Assembly: GCF_001439695.1 (NCBI RefSeq)
Contig: NZ_JYLL01000004.1
Span: 186,001-250,000, forward strand
Direction of reading: 5' to 3'
Length of the DNA: 64,000 bases
Source of the DNA: Pseudomonas veronii
GTDB lineage: Bacteria; Pseudomonadota; Gammaproteobacteria; Pseudomonadales; Pseudomonadaceae
Position 1 is the first letter of the stretch. Each line of letters starts with the position of its first letter. The notes under the pieces were generated by a model that saw only the letters and a program-made list of their open reading frames with translations, had not been told where the DNA came from and ran no database searches. This document shows, piece by piece, positions 35,568-46,493 of the stretch. The position numbers and the translations under genes were made by a program.

Positions 35568-36211
35568 ATGAAGCCCCGCAGTATTGCGATGCCGCTGCTC
35601 AATTGCGTCATGCGCAGGTCAACGCACTGGATGGCGAGCGTTTCGGCGTGGTCAGCAGCGATGGCCGCCGCTATTGGCTAAAACCCGCATTCGGTTGCCT
35701 GGTGCGTCCGGCAGTGGGGGACAAGGTGTTGGTCAGCCTGGACGCGCAAGGCGGTTACATCCTTAGCGTGCTGGAACGCGCCATCGCTCAACCGGCGCGT
35801 ATGCATCTGGAGGGTGACCTGCATTTGAGCCTGCCCGCCGGCGCGTTGAGCATTCAGGCCCGCGACGGTGTGAGCCTTGACGCCGGTCTCGCATTACGGG
35901 TGTGCGCCGAGCAGGGCAGTGTGCAGATGCAGCGTGCCCATCTGACTGTCGGCACCCTGGCCATGAGTGGCGAGCATCTTCAGAACCACTGGGTCGAGCG
36001 CCACGACAGCAGCGTTTATCACCGCGAAAAGGCCGTGCGCCACGAGGCGGATTTTGCTGACAGCCGCCGTCGCGTCGAAGGCCATGAAGAACTTTATTCC
36101 GGCTCCTTGCGCCAGCGTGTGCGCGATGACTGGAGCGTGCAGGCCGACACGCTGGACCTGAATGCACAACGTAGCGTTGCCATTGATGGCGACAGCATCA
36201 AGCTGGGGTGA
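35564..36211 (+). CDS. DUF3540 domain protein, T6SS-associated
   Basis: A 215-aa protein of the DUF3540 family. The N-terminal half looks like an OB-fold (RRYWLKPAFGCLVRPAVGDKVLVSL, here about residues 37-61), and the second half is beta-repetitive like a spike shaft (LEGDLHLSLPAGALSIQARD). It ends SIKLG. The start is ATG 35564 in an ATGA overlap with the previous gene. Such proteins accompany DUF2169 and DUF4150 genes in T6SS clusters. A role as part of an alternative spike is inferred. Confidence 0.75.
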   Translation: MNEAPQYCDAAAQLRHAQVNALDGERFGVVSSDGRRYWLKPAFGCLVRPAVGDKVLVSLDAQGGYILSVLERAIAQPARMHLEGDLHLSLPAGALSIQARDGVSLDAGLALRVCAEQGSVQMQRAHLTVGTLAMSGEHLQNHWVERHDSSVYHREKAVRHEADFADSRRRVEGHEELYSGSLRQRVRDDWSVQADTLDLNAQRSVAIDGDSIKLG

Positions 36212-36219
36212 GATCGATT

Positions 36220-36624
36220 ATGTATATGCTCAATAATGGCGGTGCGATGGCGCTGTCCACGGTGCCCGATATCTGCAAGACGCCCGTTCCGCCCGCCGGG
36301 CCAGTGCCATTGCCTTATCCCAACGCTGCCGATACCAGCGCCGCGGACCCGGGTGGGTTGGTGATGGACGTGCTGGTGGACGGCATGCCAGCGATGAATA
36401 TGTCGAGCAAGGTGTTGATGACCAGTGGCGATGAAGCTGGGGTGGCCGGTGGCGTCACCAGCGGCAAGGTCAAGGGTGAAATGATCTTCATCGATGGCAG
36501 CACCAAAGTGATGGTCGCCGGTAAGCCCGCCGTGCGTGTCACCTGCCAGACCATGCACAACGCCAATAACACCATGGGGACGGTTTCGCAGCCGAGCCAG
36601 ACTGCTGTGCTGGTGATGGCGTGA
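36220..36624 (+). CDS. DUF4150 (PAAR-like) protein, T6SS spike tip
   Basis: A 134-aa DUF4150 protein. These are PAAR-like and are expected to sharpen the VgrG spike. Typical features are the N-terminal STVPDICKTPVPPAGPVPLPYPN, a glycine-rich turn region and the metal-site-like Cys and His residues in VTCQTMHNANNTMG. ATG 36220 is chosen over an in-frame GTG 12 bp earlier. No C-terminal toxin domain is attached, so it appears to be a bare tip. It overlaps tssJ by 4 bp. Confidence 0.82.
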   Translation: MYMLNNGGAMALSTVPDICKTPVPPAGPVPLPYPNAADTSAADPGGLVMDVLVDGMPAMNMSSKVLMTSGDEAGVAGGVTSGKVKGEMIFIDGSTKVMVAGKPAVRVTCQTMHNANNTMGTVSQPSQTAVLVMA

Positions 36625-37262
36625 GCAGCGCGGGGCGTGCGCCCTCCATCAAGTTTTCCATGGGCGGACTGGCCCTGTGCATCCTGCTCGCCGCCTGCAG
36701 CAGCCAGGACCTCACCCCCGAGCAAAAGGCCCTCACCGCGCTCAAATGGGACTACACCGAAAACGCCATCGAGCTGAGCTTCACCGCCGACAACGACCTC
36801 AATCAGTACGACGGCCAGGCGCATAACCTGTTGGTGGTGGTCACGCAGTTCGATCAGATCAGTGCGTTTTCCGCCTACACCGGCAGCTCCCAGCAACTGA
36901 GCAGCCTGCTGCTGATGAACAGCGCGCCGCCCGGGATGATCGGGCTGACGCGGCTGTTTATCGAGCCGGGCCAGACCCGCCAGTTGAGCCTGCCGCGACT
37001 GGAGGGCGCGAAGATGGTCGGTATCGCCGCCGGTTACGCGCACCTGGACCCGACGCGCAGCGTCAAGCTCTATCAGATCGGCGTCGACGTGACGTCGACA
37101 GGGTTTTTCAGCAAGACCTGGACCGCCACCCCGCGCCCCATCGCCATTGACCTGCTCGTCGGGCCCGATGCGCTGTTGCGTGGCAAGGAGAGTCGCCTGG
37201 CGTTGCCCAAGCCGGTGCAGCCCCGAGAGGGTGAGGTGCGCCTGCCCGGCGCACAGGACTGA
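36621..37262 (+). CDS. tssJ: T6SS outer-membrane lipoprotein TssJ
   Basis: A 213-aa lipoprotein. The signal peptide ends in the lipobox LLAAC with the lipidated Cys at residue 26. The body has the transthyretin-like beta-sandwich pattern of TssJ, with LNQYDGQAHNLLVVVTQF typical of the family. It anchors TssM to the outer membrane. Translation starts at GTG 36621, overlapping the DUF4150 gene by 4 bp. It is longer at the C-terminus than many TssJ proteins. Confidence 0.9.
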   Translation: MSSAGRAPSIKFSMGGLALCILLAACSSQDLTPEQKALTALKWDYTENAIELSFTADNDLNQYDGQAHNLLVVVTQFDQISAFSAYTGSSQQLSSLLLMNSAPPGMIGLTRLFIEPGQTRQLSLPRLEGAKMVGIAAGYAHLDPTRSVKLYQIGVDVTSTGFFSKTWTATPRPIAIDLLVGPDALLRGKESRLALPKPVQPREGEVRLPGAQD

Positions 37263-37325
37263 GCTGCTTGCCGTGAGCGTTGCAGTGGCCACGCTTTTTC
37301 AATTTTTTGCCTGAAACCGAGCCCT

Positions 37326-38708
37326 ATGAATATCGATCAGTTGTTGTATTGGCACCAGGGCTTGTTCCTCCAGCCTCAGCATTTTCAACAGAACGATGCG
37401 CGTATCGAGCATCGTCTGACCCGGACCACAGAGTTGAACCATCCGTACCCGTGGGGTTTGATCTCGCTGAAGATCAACGAGCCCGCGCTGGTTGCCAAAC
37501 AGTGCCTGCTGGAGCAATTGTCGGTGCGCTTTGCCGAAGGCACGCTGGCCGAATATCCGGGCAATGCGATGCTGGAGTCGCGCACACTTGACCTCGGCGA
37601 ATTCAGTGGCGGCCGCACGCTGTTTGTGGGGCTACGCCGCTTGCTGCCGGGGGACGCCAACGCGCAGGTGTTCGAGACACTGTCGGCGGGGTCCCGGGCC
37701 GAAGCGCGCTTTATCGTGGCGGCCGATCCGGAAGTGATCGGTGACCGTCTCGGCGACTCCCCGGAAGCGCGGGTGCGCCCCATGTCCTATGTGTTGCGGC
37801 TGTTCTGGGACGATGAGTTGGAGCATCTGAGCGCCTACGAGCTGCTGCCGATTGCACGGCTTGAGCTAGACGGTGATCGCCTCCGGCCGGCCCAACGCTA
37901 CGTGCCGCCGTCGGTCAATCTGGCGGCATCGCCGATGCTCCTGCAAACCTTGCGCGAAGTCCGCGACGAACTGGTCGGCCGGGCGCGGCAGTTGTCGGTG
38001 TACAAGCAGCCGGGGGAGTCGCGGCGGGGCGATCTCGACGCGGCCCAGGTCAACCACCTGATGGCCCTGGCGGTACTGAATCGCTATGGCCCGTTGCTGA
38101 CGCATTTGCTGGAAACCCCGCAGGTGTCGCCATGGCAGCTTTACGGCACCCTGCGCCAACTTGTTGGTGAGTTGAGTCTGTTTTCCGATGTCTGCGACAT
38201 GCTCGGCGAAACCCCGGATGGCCGTCTGTTGGTGCCGGCCTACAAGCATGAGGACGCGGGCGCGGCGACGATCGCACTGGTGGCCCTGATCGGCCAGCAG
38301 CTCAATGAGATCAGCATCGGCTCAGAGTTGCTGGTCCACCTGCAACTGCAGGACGGGTTTTATCAGGCTCCATTGCCGGACGCGTTTTTCGGCGCGCGGC
38401 ATCGTTACTATCTGGTGGCGCGCAGTCTGGTCGATCCGGTGTGGCTGGCCGAGTGCCTGCCGTTGGATGGCAAGCTGGGAGCTCTCAGCGTCATGCAAGG
38501 CCTGGTCAACCGCGCGTTGCCCGGGGTTGAGTTGATCTATCTGCAGGTTCCGCCCCAGGGCTTGCCGCGGGTGGCCGGCGCGTTGTACTTCCGCCTGGAA
38601 ACGCTGAGCGAGGGTTGGGAAACGCTGCAGCAGGAGCGTCAGGCGGCGTTCTTCCTGCCCCAGCCGCCGGCTGACCTGAGTATCGACCTGGTGGTGGTTC
38701 GCACATGA
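37326..38708 (+). CDS. tssK: T6SS baseplate-membrane linker TssK
   Basis: A 460-aa TssK. The N-terminal LLYWHQGLFLQPQHFQQND is highly characteristic. The body has the family shell/neck pattern, and the C-terminal head domain should bind TssL and TssM. It links the cytoplasmic baseplate to the membrane complex. It overlaps tssL by 4 bp. Confidence 0.97.
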   Translation: MNIDQLLYWHQGLFLQPQHFQQNDARIEHRLTRTTELNHPYPWGLISLKINEPALVAKQCLLEQLSVRFAEGTLAEYPGNAMLESRTLDLGEFSGGRTLFVGLRRLLPGDANAQVFETLSAGSRAEARFIVAADPEVIGDRLGDSPEARVRPMSYVLRLFWDDELEHLSAYELLPIARLELDGDRLRPAQRYVPPSVNLAASPMLLQTLREVRDELVGRARQLSVYKQPGESRRGDLDAAQVNHLMALAVLNRYGPLLTHLLETPQVSPWQLYGTLRQLVGELSLFSDVCDMLGETPDGRLLVPAYKHEDAGAATIALVALIGQQLNEISIGSELLVHLQLQDGFYQAPLPDAFFGARHRYYLVARSLVDPVWLAECLPLDGKLGALSVMQGLVNRALPGVELIYLQVPPQGLPRVAGALYFRLETLSEGWETLQQERQAAFFLPQPPADLSIDLVVVRT

Positions 38709-39373
38709 TCAATCCCCGCCTGGCTGACTGCTGGATGTCGAGTTTCGAGGCTGCCAAGCGCGGCTTCGTTGATCCGGCACAGTCCTATGAGACGCTTGCG
38801 CCGGCGCTCATCGTGCAGCTCGATGGCGCCGCGAATCGGGCCCGCGAGCTGCACTTTGCCGAAGCCGAAGTGCGCGAGGCGCTGTTCGCAGTGGTCGCCT
38901 GGATCGACGAAGCGGCCATGTCCGGCGAATGGCCCGGGGCGGCCGAATGGCGGCGGGCGCCGTTGCAGCGCCACTATTTTTCCACCAGTCGTGCCGGTGT
39001 CGAGTTCTTCCAACGCCTGGAGGCTTTGCCCGAGGCGGCGGTCGGTGCCCGCGAGGTCTTCGGCCTGGCCTTGCTCGGCGGTTTCCAGGGGCGTTACGCG
39101 ACCCGCCCGGGTGGTGAACTGATGCAATACCGTCGGCTTTGCCTGGAGCGGATCATTCTCGATCGGCAGATGGTGCCGCTGGACGCCAACAGCCATCTCT
39201 TCGAACAACCCGAGGACCACCTGCCAACGCGCCTGCGTGTGGTGCGCCGGGGCTTGCCCGGTCTTTCGCTGCTGTTGCTGATCGGGGTGCCGTTGATTCT
39301 GTTGACCGTGCTTTACATCAGTTTCGATCTCTCGCTGGGTCGACAAGTCAGCCAATTGCTGGAGATGCGCTGA
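38705..39373 (+). CDS. tssL: T6SS inner-membrane protein TssL (DotU type)
   Basis: A 222-aa DotU/IcmH-family protein. The cytoplasmic helical domain includes FAVVAWIDEAAMSG and the typical EVFGLALLGGFQGRY. A single C-terminal TM segment lies at about residues 185-207 (LPGLSLLLLIGVPLILLTVL). There is no C-terminal OmpA-like peptidoglycan-binding extension, so wall anchoring must come from elsewhere. The stop overlaps the tssM start in TGATG. Confidence 0.95.
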   Translation: MINPRLADCWMSSFEAAKRGFVDPAQSYETLAPALIVQLDGAANRARELHFAEAEVREALFAVVAWIDEAAMSGEWPGAAEWRRAPLQRHYFSTSRAGVEFFQRLEALPEAAVGAREVFGLALLGGFQGRYATRPGGELMQYRRLCLERIILDRQMVPLDANSHLFEQPEDHLPTRLRVVRRGLPGLSLLLLIGVPLILLTVLYISFDLSLGRQVSQLLEMR

Positions 39374-42300
39374 TGTTGAAGAAAGCAGGGGTGTTGTTGC
39401 TCTGGGTGCTGCTGCTGGCGTGCATCGTGCTATTGCTCTGGGGCCTGGCGCTCTACAAAAGCTGGCCATTGTGGTACGTGCCGCTGATTTGCATCGTGAC
39501 GCTGTTGGTGGTTTTTTGCCTGCGCGGGGTCGGGCGACGCTGGTATGCCTGGCGCTTGCGTCGCCGGATGAACAGCGAGTTGCCCCAGAGTCGTCGCGAT
39601 GAAGCGCCGGCGCTTGATCAGGACTGGAACAGCGGCGTGCAGATGTTGCGCCAGTCGCGCCTGAGTCGATTGGGTTCACCGTTGTATGTGCTGCCCTGGT
39701 TCCTGACGCTGGGCGAGAGTGGCAGCGGCACCCGGCGGTTGCTGGGCAACAGCGGGCTGACCTCGGCCTTGCGTTCGACCCGCGGTGGAAAGCCGGCGGC
39801 CTCGACTGGCACTCTGGATTGGTGGTTCCTTGAGCGTGGCGTGATCATTGACCCCGCCGGCCGCATGGCGGAGGGCAACAGCGACGCCGGCCCGGAATGG
39901 CGACGGTTGCTGTACTGGCTGCTGCGTTCGCGGCGCCGCGAACCCCTCAACGGTGTACTGCTGGTGATCGACTGCCAGCGCTTGTTGAGCGACTCCGATG
40001 CGCGCCTGGCCGAGCAGGGACACAATCTGCGCCGCCGCCTGGATGATCTGGTGAAGGTCTTTGGTGCCCGTCTGCCGGTGTATTTCATCATTACCGGTGC
40101 CGAAGCCTTGCCGGGTTTCACCCAGTGGGCTTGCGCTCTCACGCCGCCACAACGCGAGCAACCGTTTGGCCTGCTCAGCCAACAGCGCACGGGGGCGGCG
40201 CAGGTGTTTCTCGAAGAGATGTTCAGCGGGCTTGGCCAGCGTCTGTTCGACCTGCGCATCGAGTTGGGCGTGCGTGGCCTGCCGGATGAAGAGGCTTTCA
40301 GCCTGCCGGAGCGCATCGTTGAACTGCGCTCGCGTCTCCAGCATCTGCTGTTACCCGCGTTTGACGCCAACCCCTACAGTGAGTTGCCGCTGCTCTGCGG
40401 GCTGTTCCTGACCGCGCAAGGGCAAGAGGCAGACGGCACAAGCGAAGGCTGGTTCAGTCATGAGTTGCTGGGCAGGCTTTTGCCTGCGCAACGCCACGCC
40501 TATCAGCCCATCGATAGCTGGCATCGCTGGCGCAGGCTGTTGGCCCACGCCGCAGTCATCGGCTGGCTGGGGCTGTGTATCGGCTTTGGCGCATTGCTGG
40601 TGTATGCCGACCACCACACTCAAGCCGTGCTCACCGACGCGCTGGACGAGCCGCCAGCGGCCGAGGACTTCAACGGTGGGCTGGAGAGCGACCTGGATGC
40701 GCTGCGTCGGTTTCGCCAAGCGTTGATCAGCTTATCTGACCAGCAGCAGGGCGGATGGCATGGTTTGCTGCCGTTCTCACGCCATATCGAACAGGTCCAG
40801 GAGCACTACCGCTCTGACTACGTGAGGTTGTTCGACAGCGAAATACGCACGCCGGTATTCGATGGTTTCATTTCGCAGAACCTGCGCGGCGCGTTGAACA
40901 GCGGCGATCCACGGCTGATTGCCGCGTATGCCGAATTCCTCGTGCGCCGGATCAACCTGCTCGATGCCCGCCTGAATAACCAGTCGATGGATAACTTGCC
41001 GCTGCCGGGTTCCGAGGTGGGTTTCCTGAACCTGACCTACGGTTCCAAGGAAGCGACCAGCGCCGGGCAACTGGTCACCCTGGGGAGCAGCTATCGCTCC
41101 TATCTGGAGTGGCAAACCGATATGGCGCAGATGCAGGGCCAACGCGCCGCCTTGCTGGGCCAGCTGGAGAGCATGGGGCTTGAAGGGCGCCCCCTGACGT
41201 GGCTGAAAGCCTGGGCGGAACTGCAGGGCAATCTGCAACCGATCCGGCTGACGGAATACTGGAGCGATAGCGATAACCCGGGGTTGAGTCTTTCCGGTGC
41301 CTATACGTTGCAAGGGCACAGCGCGATTTTTGCGTTCATGGATGAACTCGGCCTCGCCAGCCGTGACAGCGCGTTGTGGAAGACACAGCGGGTGAAATTC
41401 CTCGATCAGTACCAAAGCGATACCCAGGACGCCTGGTATCGGTTTATCCAGGGCAGCCTGCTCAGTGCACAGACACGCTTGAAGACGCGCAGTGACTGGC
41501 AATTGGCCCTGAGTGTGGTCGGTACGCCCAATGATCCGTTCCTGAAGCTGTTGCATCGCAGTGCCGAACGGTTTGCCTTGATCCCGCCCGAGCAGCGGGC
41601 ACCTTGGGCGAGCCGCGCGGTGTCGCTCGATCGTTTGCTTGAACTGGCCAGTAACAACGATCTGCATGCCGAAGCGGGGGCGCTGGGCAGTCTGAAAATC
41701 ACCAATGCCCTGGGCGGCGATATGCTCAAGGGCGTGGCCAGTGGCGGTTCGATCGAGAGTGGCGTCAACGGCTTGCGCGACGAGTTGACCCAAGCCCGTG
41801 CCTTGGCCAGGTTCCAGCAGTTGATGAAAGGTGTGGTGGCCGATCTGCAGAAAAGCGATGCGCAAGCGTTCCAGGTGGCCGTGGAGACGTGGGGCTTCGG
41901 CGCCGATCCGTCGGTGAAGTCCGCACCGCTCTGGGAAGCCGACAGCGTGCGCAGCGCCTTGATCCAGGCGCTGAAGGGGCCGGACCCGCGTGAAGATGCG
42001 GTCTGGGCGTTGGCCACCGGCCAGTTGGATTTCTCCTCACATTACGCCGCCGAAGTGGCAGCCTGCCGCCTGCAAGGCGACTGGAGCGGGCAGTTGCTCA
42101 GCTCGATTCAGGGCGTGCAGGACCCGGTCATGCTCAACGAGTTGCTGTACGGCGAGCGCGGTCAACTGCCGGCCTTTATGAGCGGAGCGGTGAAAACCTT
42201 CGTGCAACGCGATGTGCAGCGCTACAGCGGACGGGAGGCGCTGGGTGTGCAAATTCCGCTGACCGGTGCGTTCTACGCCTATGTCAGCCGCATGCAGCAT

Positions 42301-43314
42301 GCGCGCAACGATCTGCTCGGTGCCGAGCGACAGAGTCAGGCCCAGCAGGCCACGGAGCAGCAAAGCCGACAGGCACTGGAAGCCGAGCAAAAAGGCCTTG
42401 TGGCGCAACGGGCGGAGCTCAAGCAGAGCATCGCCATACTGCAGGCCACCGCGGCGGTGGTGGAATTGTCCGCCGCGCCGTCGCAGGTCAACCTTGGTGC
42501 CCGTTCGCTGCCCCAGCAGACGCGCCTGACGCTGCAATGCAGTGGCCGTTCGACGGTACTGGACAACTTCAACTTCCCCACCAGCGCCAGCTTCGTCTGG
42601 GCGCCGGGGGCCTGTGCCGATGTCGCCCTGGAGATCAGCTTCGCCAACTTCAAGCTGACCCGGCACTGGACCGGAGACCGCGCGTTCGTGGACTTCCTGC
42701 GGCTGTTCAACGGTGGGCAACACACCTTCAGCGCCGACGATTTCCCCGGCCAGCGCAATTTGATGGGCAGTGAGAATCTCATCGGCATCCAACTGACGTA
42801 CCGCCAGGAAGGCGAACAGGTGTTGCTGGACAAGTACGACCAGGCCGACCAAATGCAGCGCGAGGCCAATCTCATCGATGCACGCTTGAGTGCCACCGCC
42901 GAACAGTTGGCGGCGATGGATACCCAGGCGGCCGCGACGAATGTGCGGCTGGCTGCCCTCGGTTCACCCGTCGAACAGGGGGTCGCGAGTATTCAACCGC
43001 CGACCCAGATTGCCTGGTGCTGGACGCCCCGGCCCGTGGTAACGGGGCTGTCGGCAGGTGAAGGGCTGCGCTTGGATCTTGGCACCTATGGCAACGAGAC
43101 GCGCTTGAAGAACCTTGAGGAGCAGCTGCGTATCCTCGGCTTGACCAGCCGGCGCGAAGCCACGCAGGCGATAACGGGTGACAAGGTGACGCGGTTGCTG
43201 GTGGTGGCGCTGCGTGACGACGCGGCTGCGCAACGGGCGATCCGCGATATTGTGCGCAAAATGGGCGTGGCCGCCACGCTCGACAGTGCCGCCGCCAGTA
43301 AGGTCGACCTGTGA
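39373..43314 (+). CDS. tssM: T6SS inner-membrane protein TssM (IcmF) with degenerate Walker A
   Basis: A 1313-aa IcmF-family protein. Two N-terminal TM segments (about 5-27 and 33-50) precede a cytoplasmic NTPase-like domain, a third TM lies near residue 395-415, and the large periplasmic region ends in the beta domain that contacts TssJ. ATG 39373 is used; the open frame upstream lies inside tssL. The expected Walker A site reads GESGSGTRR at 114-122, with Thr120 in place of the invariant Lys, so ATP hydrolysis at this site is doubtful. Length is usual for TssM. Confidence 0.95.
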   Translation: MLKKAGVLLLWVLLLACIVLLLWGLALYKSWPLWYVPLICIVTLLVVFCLRGVGRRWYAWRLRRRMNSELPQSRRDEAPALDQDWNSGVQMLRQSRLSRLGSPLYVLPWFLTLGESGSGTRRLLGNSGLTSALRSTRGGKPAASTGTLDWWFLERGVIIDPAGRMAEGNSDAGPEWRRLLYWLLRSRRREPLNGVLLVIDCQRLLSDSDARLAEQGHNLRRRLDDLVKVFGARLPVYFIITGAEALPGFTQWACALTPPQREQPFGLLSQQRTGAAQVFLEEMFSGLGQRLFDLRIELGVRGLPDEEAFSLPERIVELRSRLQHLLLPAFDANPYSELPLLCGLFLTAQGQEADGTSEGWFSHELLGRLLPAQRHAYQPIDSWHRWRRLLAHAAVIGWLGLCIGFGALLVYADHHTQAVLTDALDEPPAAEDFNGGLESDLDALRRFRQALISLSDQQQGGWHGLLPFSRHIEQVQEHYRSDYVRLFDSEIRTPVFDGFISQNLRGALNSGDPRLIAAYAEFLVRRINLLDARLNNQSMDNLPLPGSEVGFLNLTYGSKEATSAGQLVTLGSSYRSYLEWQTDMAQMQGQRAALLGQLESMGLEGRPLTWLKAWAELQGNLQPIRLTEYWSDSDNPGLSLSGAYTLQGHSAIFAFMDELGLASRDSALWKTQRVKFLDQYQSDTQDAWYRFIQGSLLSAQTRLKTRSDWQLALSVVGTPNDPFLKLLHRSAERFALIPPEQRAPWASRAVSLDRLLELASNNDLHAEAGALGSLKITNALGGDMLKGVASGGSIESGVNGLRDELTQARALARFQQLMKGVVADLQKSDAQAFQVAVETWGFGADPSVKSAPLWEADSVRSALIQALKGPDPREDAVWALATGQLDFSSHYAAEVAACRLQGDWSGQLLSSIQGVQDPVMLNELLYGERGQLPAFMSGAVKTFVQRDVQRYSGREALGVQIPLTGAFYAYVSRMQHARNDLLGAERQSQAQQATEQQSRQALEAEQKGLVAQRAELKQSIAILQATAAVVELSAAPSQVNLGARSLPQQTRLTLQCSGRSTVLDNFNFPTSASFVWAPGACADVALEISFANFKLTRHWTGDRAFVDFLRLFNGGQHTFSADDFPGQRNLMGSENLIGIQLTYRQEGEQVLLDKYDQADQMQREANLIDARLSATAEQLAAMDTQAAATNVRLAALGSPVEQGVASIQPPTQIAWCWTPRPVVTGLSAGEGLRLDLGTYGNETRLKNLEEQLRILGLTSRREATQAITGDKVTRLLVVALRDDAAAQRAIRDIVRKMGVAATLDSAAASKVDL

Positions 43315-46300
43315 TGAAGGGGTGGCGCGCGTCACTGGCGCTGCGCATTACCTGTGTGTTGGCGCTGGTACTGGCGTTGAGTTGGTGCGTGGCCGCCGGG
43401 CTTAGCGCCTGGCGCACGTATGAACAGCTGCAAGGCAAGGCGCTGGACGATCTCAGCCAGCGCCTGGCGCTGCTCTCCAGTGTCGACAATGACGATTTTC
43501 GCGATGCGGAGGAGGGCGCCAGACGACTCATGTCACGCTGGAACGGCGGCGCGGTAAACGAGTTCGGCAGCAATATTTTCCAGCGCAGCACCCTGCATTG
43601 GGTGCTCAACCCGCCCGGGCAGGGCGCCACGGACACTGCCGCCGCCACTGAGCGGTTGGCCCGCGCCGCTTCCGCAGCCGAAGCATTCGGCACGGCCGGC
43701 CAGGCGATGACCGTCGATACGTTTTTCTATTTTCCCGACGCGGGGGCGGCTTTTTCCACGCAAGTCGATATTCCTTCGGGCTTCGCCCAGGCCCGGGCGA
43801 CCCATTTGCGGGCGCTGTTCGAGGGGCTGCCGGCAGGTGGGCCCGAGGTTGTGTGGGACGGCCCCTATTACGAGCCGTTGCTGGGCCGCCAGTTGATCAG
43901 CGTTGCGATGGTCGCCCGGGATGCATCGGGCAAGCCATTGTTCATGACCGGCTATGAACTGAAGCTGGATGAGCGATTGGCCCGTATCGGGCAGTTGCTC
44001 AATGGCTATCCCAGCCTGTTGCTGGATGCACAGGGTCAGCGCATTGCCGACCTTTCCGGCAATACGCTGGGGGCGGTTTCCCACGACAGGCTCAAGCAAC
44101 TGATCGCGGATTTGCCTGCCGCAGTCGGCTTCCCGCAGATCGGCCGCTTCGACGCCGACACGCCGATGATCGTCGCTCACCTGCCACAACCGGATTGGTA
44201 TCTGTTGACGCTGTATCCGCAAGCGCAACTGCGCGCCGGCGCGTTGGGCCTGATTCTTGCCGAGGTACCTTTTGCGATTGTCGGCTTTATCCTGCTGGCC
44301 CTTGGTTTGCTCTGGGTGTTGCATCGCGAGTTGGCGCAGCCGCTGGCCCGGTTTGCGCGGGAAATCGAAGAGACCGCTCGCGGCGACGACCTGTCGCGTC
44401 GTTTGCCAGAGGCACGCACCGATGAGCTGGGACGCTTCGCCAGGGCGTACAACCGCTTGCTCGATGCATTGCAGGCCGAGCAGGCCGGGCTGGAGCACCT
44501 GGTGGAGGTCCGCACCCAGGAACTGCAGGGCGCCCGGGATATGGCCAACCAGGCCAACCAACTCAAGGGGCAGTTCCTGGCCAATATGAGTCACGAGATC
44601 CGTACCCCGATGAACGCGGTCATCGGCATGAATCACTTGCTGGCGGATACGTTGCTCACGGCGCAACAACAACATTTTGTCACGGCCATCCGTGAGCACT
44701 CCGAAGCCTTGCTGGCGCTGATCAGCGACATCCTGGACTTTTCCAAAATCGAATCGGGCAACCTGAATATCGAGCAGGTCGAGTTCGATCTGACCGAAGT
44801 GCTGGAAGATGTCACCGAGCTGTTGGCGCCGCGCGCAGCGGAAAAGGGCCTGCGGATGATCTGCCATATCGCCACCGATGTACCGGGGCAGGTGATCGGC
44901 GATCCGTGGCGACTGCGGCAGATTCTGCTCAATCTGCTGAGTAACGCGGTCAAGTTCACGGCCAGCGGCTCGATTCGCCTGCTGGTCTGGCGGGGGGATG
45001 GCGACCTGCTCGGATTTCAGGTGATCGATACCGGCATCGGTATCGCGCCATCCGCACAGCGCTCGGTGTTTGAGGCGTTTTTGCAGGCCGATGCCTCCAC
45101 CACCCGAAACTACGGCGGTACCGGGTTGGGCTTGTCCATCAGCCAGCGTCTGGCCGGCTTGATGGGCGGCGGTATCGCGTTGCACAGCCAACCGGAAGTG
45201 GGTTCGACCTTTGCACTGACCTTGCCCTTGCCGCAGTGTCCGGCGCGCGCGGCCGACGCCCCGAGGTTGTGGGGGCTGCGGACCCTGGTGGTGGATGAGC
45301 ACGCCGATGAACGCGGGGCATTGATGGAGATGCTCGGCCAGTGGCAGATGCTGTGCCAGGAAGCGGCGTCTGCCGAAGAAGCACTGAGCCTGATGCACGA
45401 GCAGGCGCAATTGGGTGTCCGGTTCGACTTGGTATTGGTCAATTGGCGCCTGCCCAGGGTCGATGGTGTCGAGTTCGCCGACCTGTGCCGTGCAGCCCCG
45501 GCGTTGGCAACCGCGCGTATCGTGCTGATGGCCTCGCAGGTCGAATCACTGCCGTCCGCCGATGAACTGCGCGCCCACGGCCTGGCTGCGTGCGTTGTCA
45601 GGCCACTGCGTCGCCAGCATTTCTATCGCACCTTGTGCGAGGTGCAGAGCGGCGCAACGCCGACGCTCTGCGAAACGGCCTCGCCGCTGCGCAGCCTGGA
45701 GCGGCATGACGTCAGCCTGGATGTCCTGGTGGTCGATGACATCGCCACCAATCGCGAGATTACGCAGTTGTTCCTGGAGCGTTTCGGCCATCGCGTCGCT
45801 CATGCCCGCGACGGTGTCGAGGCCCTGGAAATACTCGGCCGGAAGATCTTCGATGCGGTCTTGATGGACGGGCAAATGCCGCGAATGGATGGCATGGAGG
45901 CGGTTCGTCAATTGCGTTCGGGGCAGCGCCCAGTGCTGGATGAGGATGTTTACGTCATCGCCTTGACCGCCAATGCCATGAGCGGTGACCGGGAACGTTT
46001 CATCGAAGCCGGCGCCAATGACTATCTCGCCAAGCCCGTGCTACCGACGCAGCTGTTCGATGCGATCACGCAGGTGATTGTGCGCCAGCAGGCACGCGGG
46101 ATGGAGTTGCGCAGCGTAGAGCCCACCGCACCGAGACTGGCACGGACCGTACCGCCGCTGACGCCTCTCCAGGAACAAGATCCACTCCGCGCACCTCGTC
46201 TGCAGCGTTTGTTCATGGCGGACTGCCAGGCCTTGCTGGTTCGGCTCAAGGAGGCGGTCGCGCAGGTCGATCATGCCGAAGCTGCGCGTATCGCCCATAG

Positions 46301-46493
46301 CCTCAAGGGAAGTGCCGGGCAATTCGCTGAAGCAGCGTTGGAGGCGTCGGCTGCGTTGATGGAACGGGCCGCCGCTGACGCGGATACCGCCACGATGGTC
46401 GCTGCGCTGTTGCAACTGGAAATGCATGGTCTGACCCTGGCTGCGCGTCAGCCCGGCCTCTCTGAAAAAACTGGAAACCCTGACGATGCCTGA
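43314..46493 (+). CDS. Hybrid sensor histidine kinase at the end of the T6SS operon
   Basis: A 1059-aa membrane hybrid kinase. TM1 is at about residues 9-27, followed by a periplasmic cache-like sensor (about 30-300), TM2 (about 305-328) and HAMP. HisKA has phospho-acceptor H427 ([14 protein letters not shown]), then HATPase with GTGLGLSI. There are two receivers and a C-terminal HPt with H995 ([11 protein letters not shown]). Receiver 1 has Asn710 where the phospho-Asp should be (LVLVNWRLP); receiver 2 keeps Asp852 (VLMDGQMP). It overlaps tssM and the response-regulator gene, so it is very likely the T6SS-dedicated sensor passing phosphate to the next protein. Confidence 0.93.
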   Translation: MKGWRASLALRITCVLALVLALSWCVAAGLSAWRTYEQLQGKALDDLSQRLALLSSVDNDDFRDAEEGARRLMSRWNGGAVNEFGSNIFQRSTLHWVLNPPGQGATDTAAATERLARAASAAEAFGTAGQAMTVDTFFYFPDAGAAFSTQVDIPSGFAQARATHLRALFEGLPAGGPEVVWDGPYYEPLLGRQLISVAMVARDASGKPLFMTGYELKLDERLARIGQLLNGYPSLLLDAQGQRIADLSGNTLGAVSHDRLKQLIADLPAAVGFPQIGRFDADTPMIVAHLPQPDWYLLTLYPQAQLRAGALGLILAEVPFAIVGFILLALGLLWVLHRELAQPLARFAREIEETARGDDLSRRLPEARTDELGRFARAYNRLLDALQAEQAGLEHLVEVRTQELQGARDMANQANQLKGQFLANMSHEIRTPMNAVIGMNHLLADTLLTAQQQHFVTAIREHSEALLALISDILDFSKIESGNLNIEQVEFDLTEVLEDVTELLAPRAAEKGLRMICHIATDVPGQVIGDPWRLRQILLNLLSNAVKFTASGSIRLLVWRGDGDLLGFQVIDTGIGIAPSAQRSVFEAFLQADASTTRNYGGTGLGLSISQRLAGLMGGGIALHSQPEVGSTFALTLPLPQCPARAADAPRLWGLRTLVVDEHADERGALMEMLGQWQMLCQEAASAEEALSLMHEQAQLGVRFDLVLVNWRLPRVDGVEFADLCRAAPALATARIVLMASQVESLPSADELRAHGLAACVVRPLRRQHFYRTLCEVQSGATPTLCETASPLRSLERHDVSLDVLVVDDIATNREITQLFLERFGHRVAHARDGVEALEILGRKIFDAVLMDGQMPRMDGMEAVRQLRSGQRPVLDEDVYVIALTANAMSGDRERFIEAGANDYLAKPVLPTQLFDAITQVIVRQQARGMELRSVEPTAPRLARTVPPLTPLQEQDPLRAPRLQRLFMADCQALLVRLKEAVAQVDHAEAARIAHSLKGSAGQFAEAALEASAALMERAAADADTATMVAALLQLEMHGLTLAARQPGLSEKTGNPDDA

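Noticed and set aside
43533-45410. 625-codon minus-strand frame under the hybrid kinase
   Set aside because: Antisense to the sensor and HisKA regions, with composition of a shadow frame.
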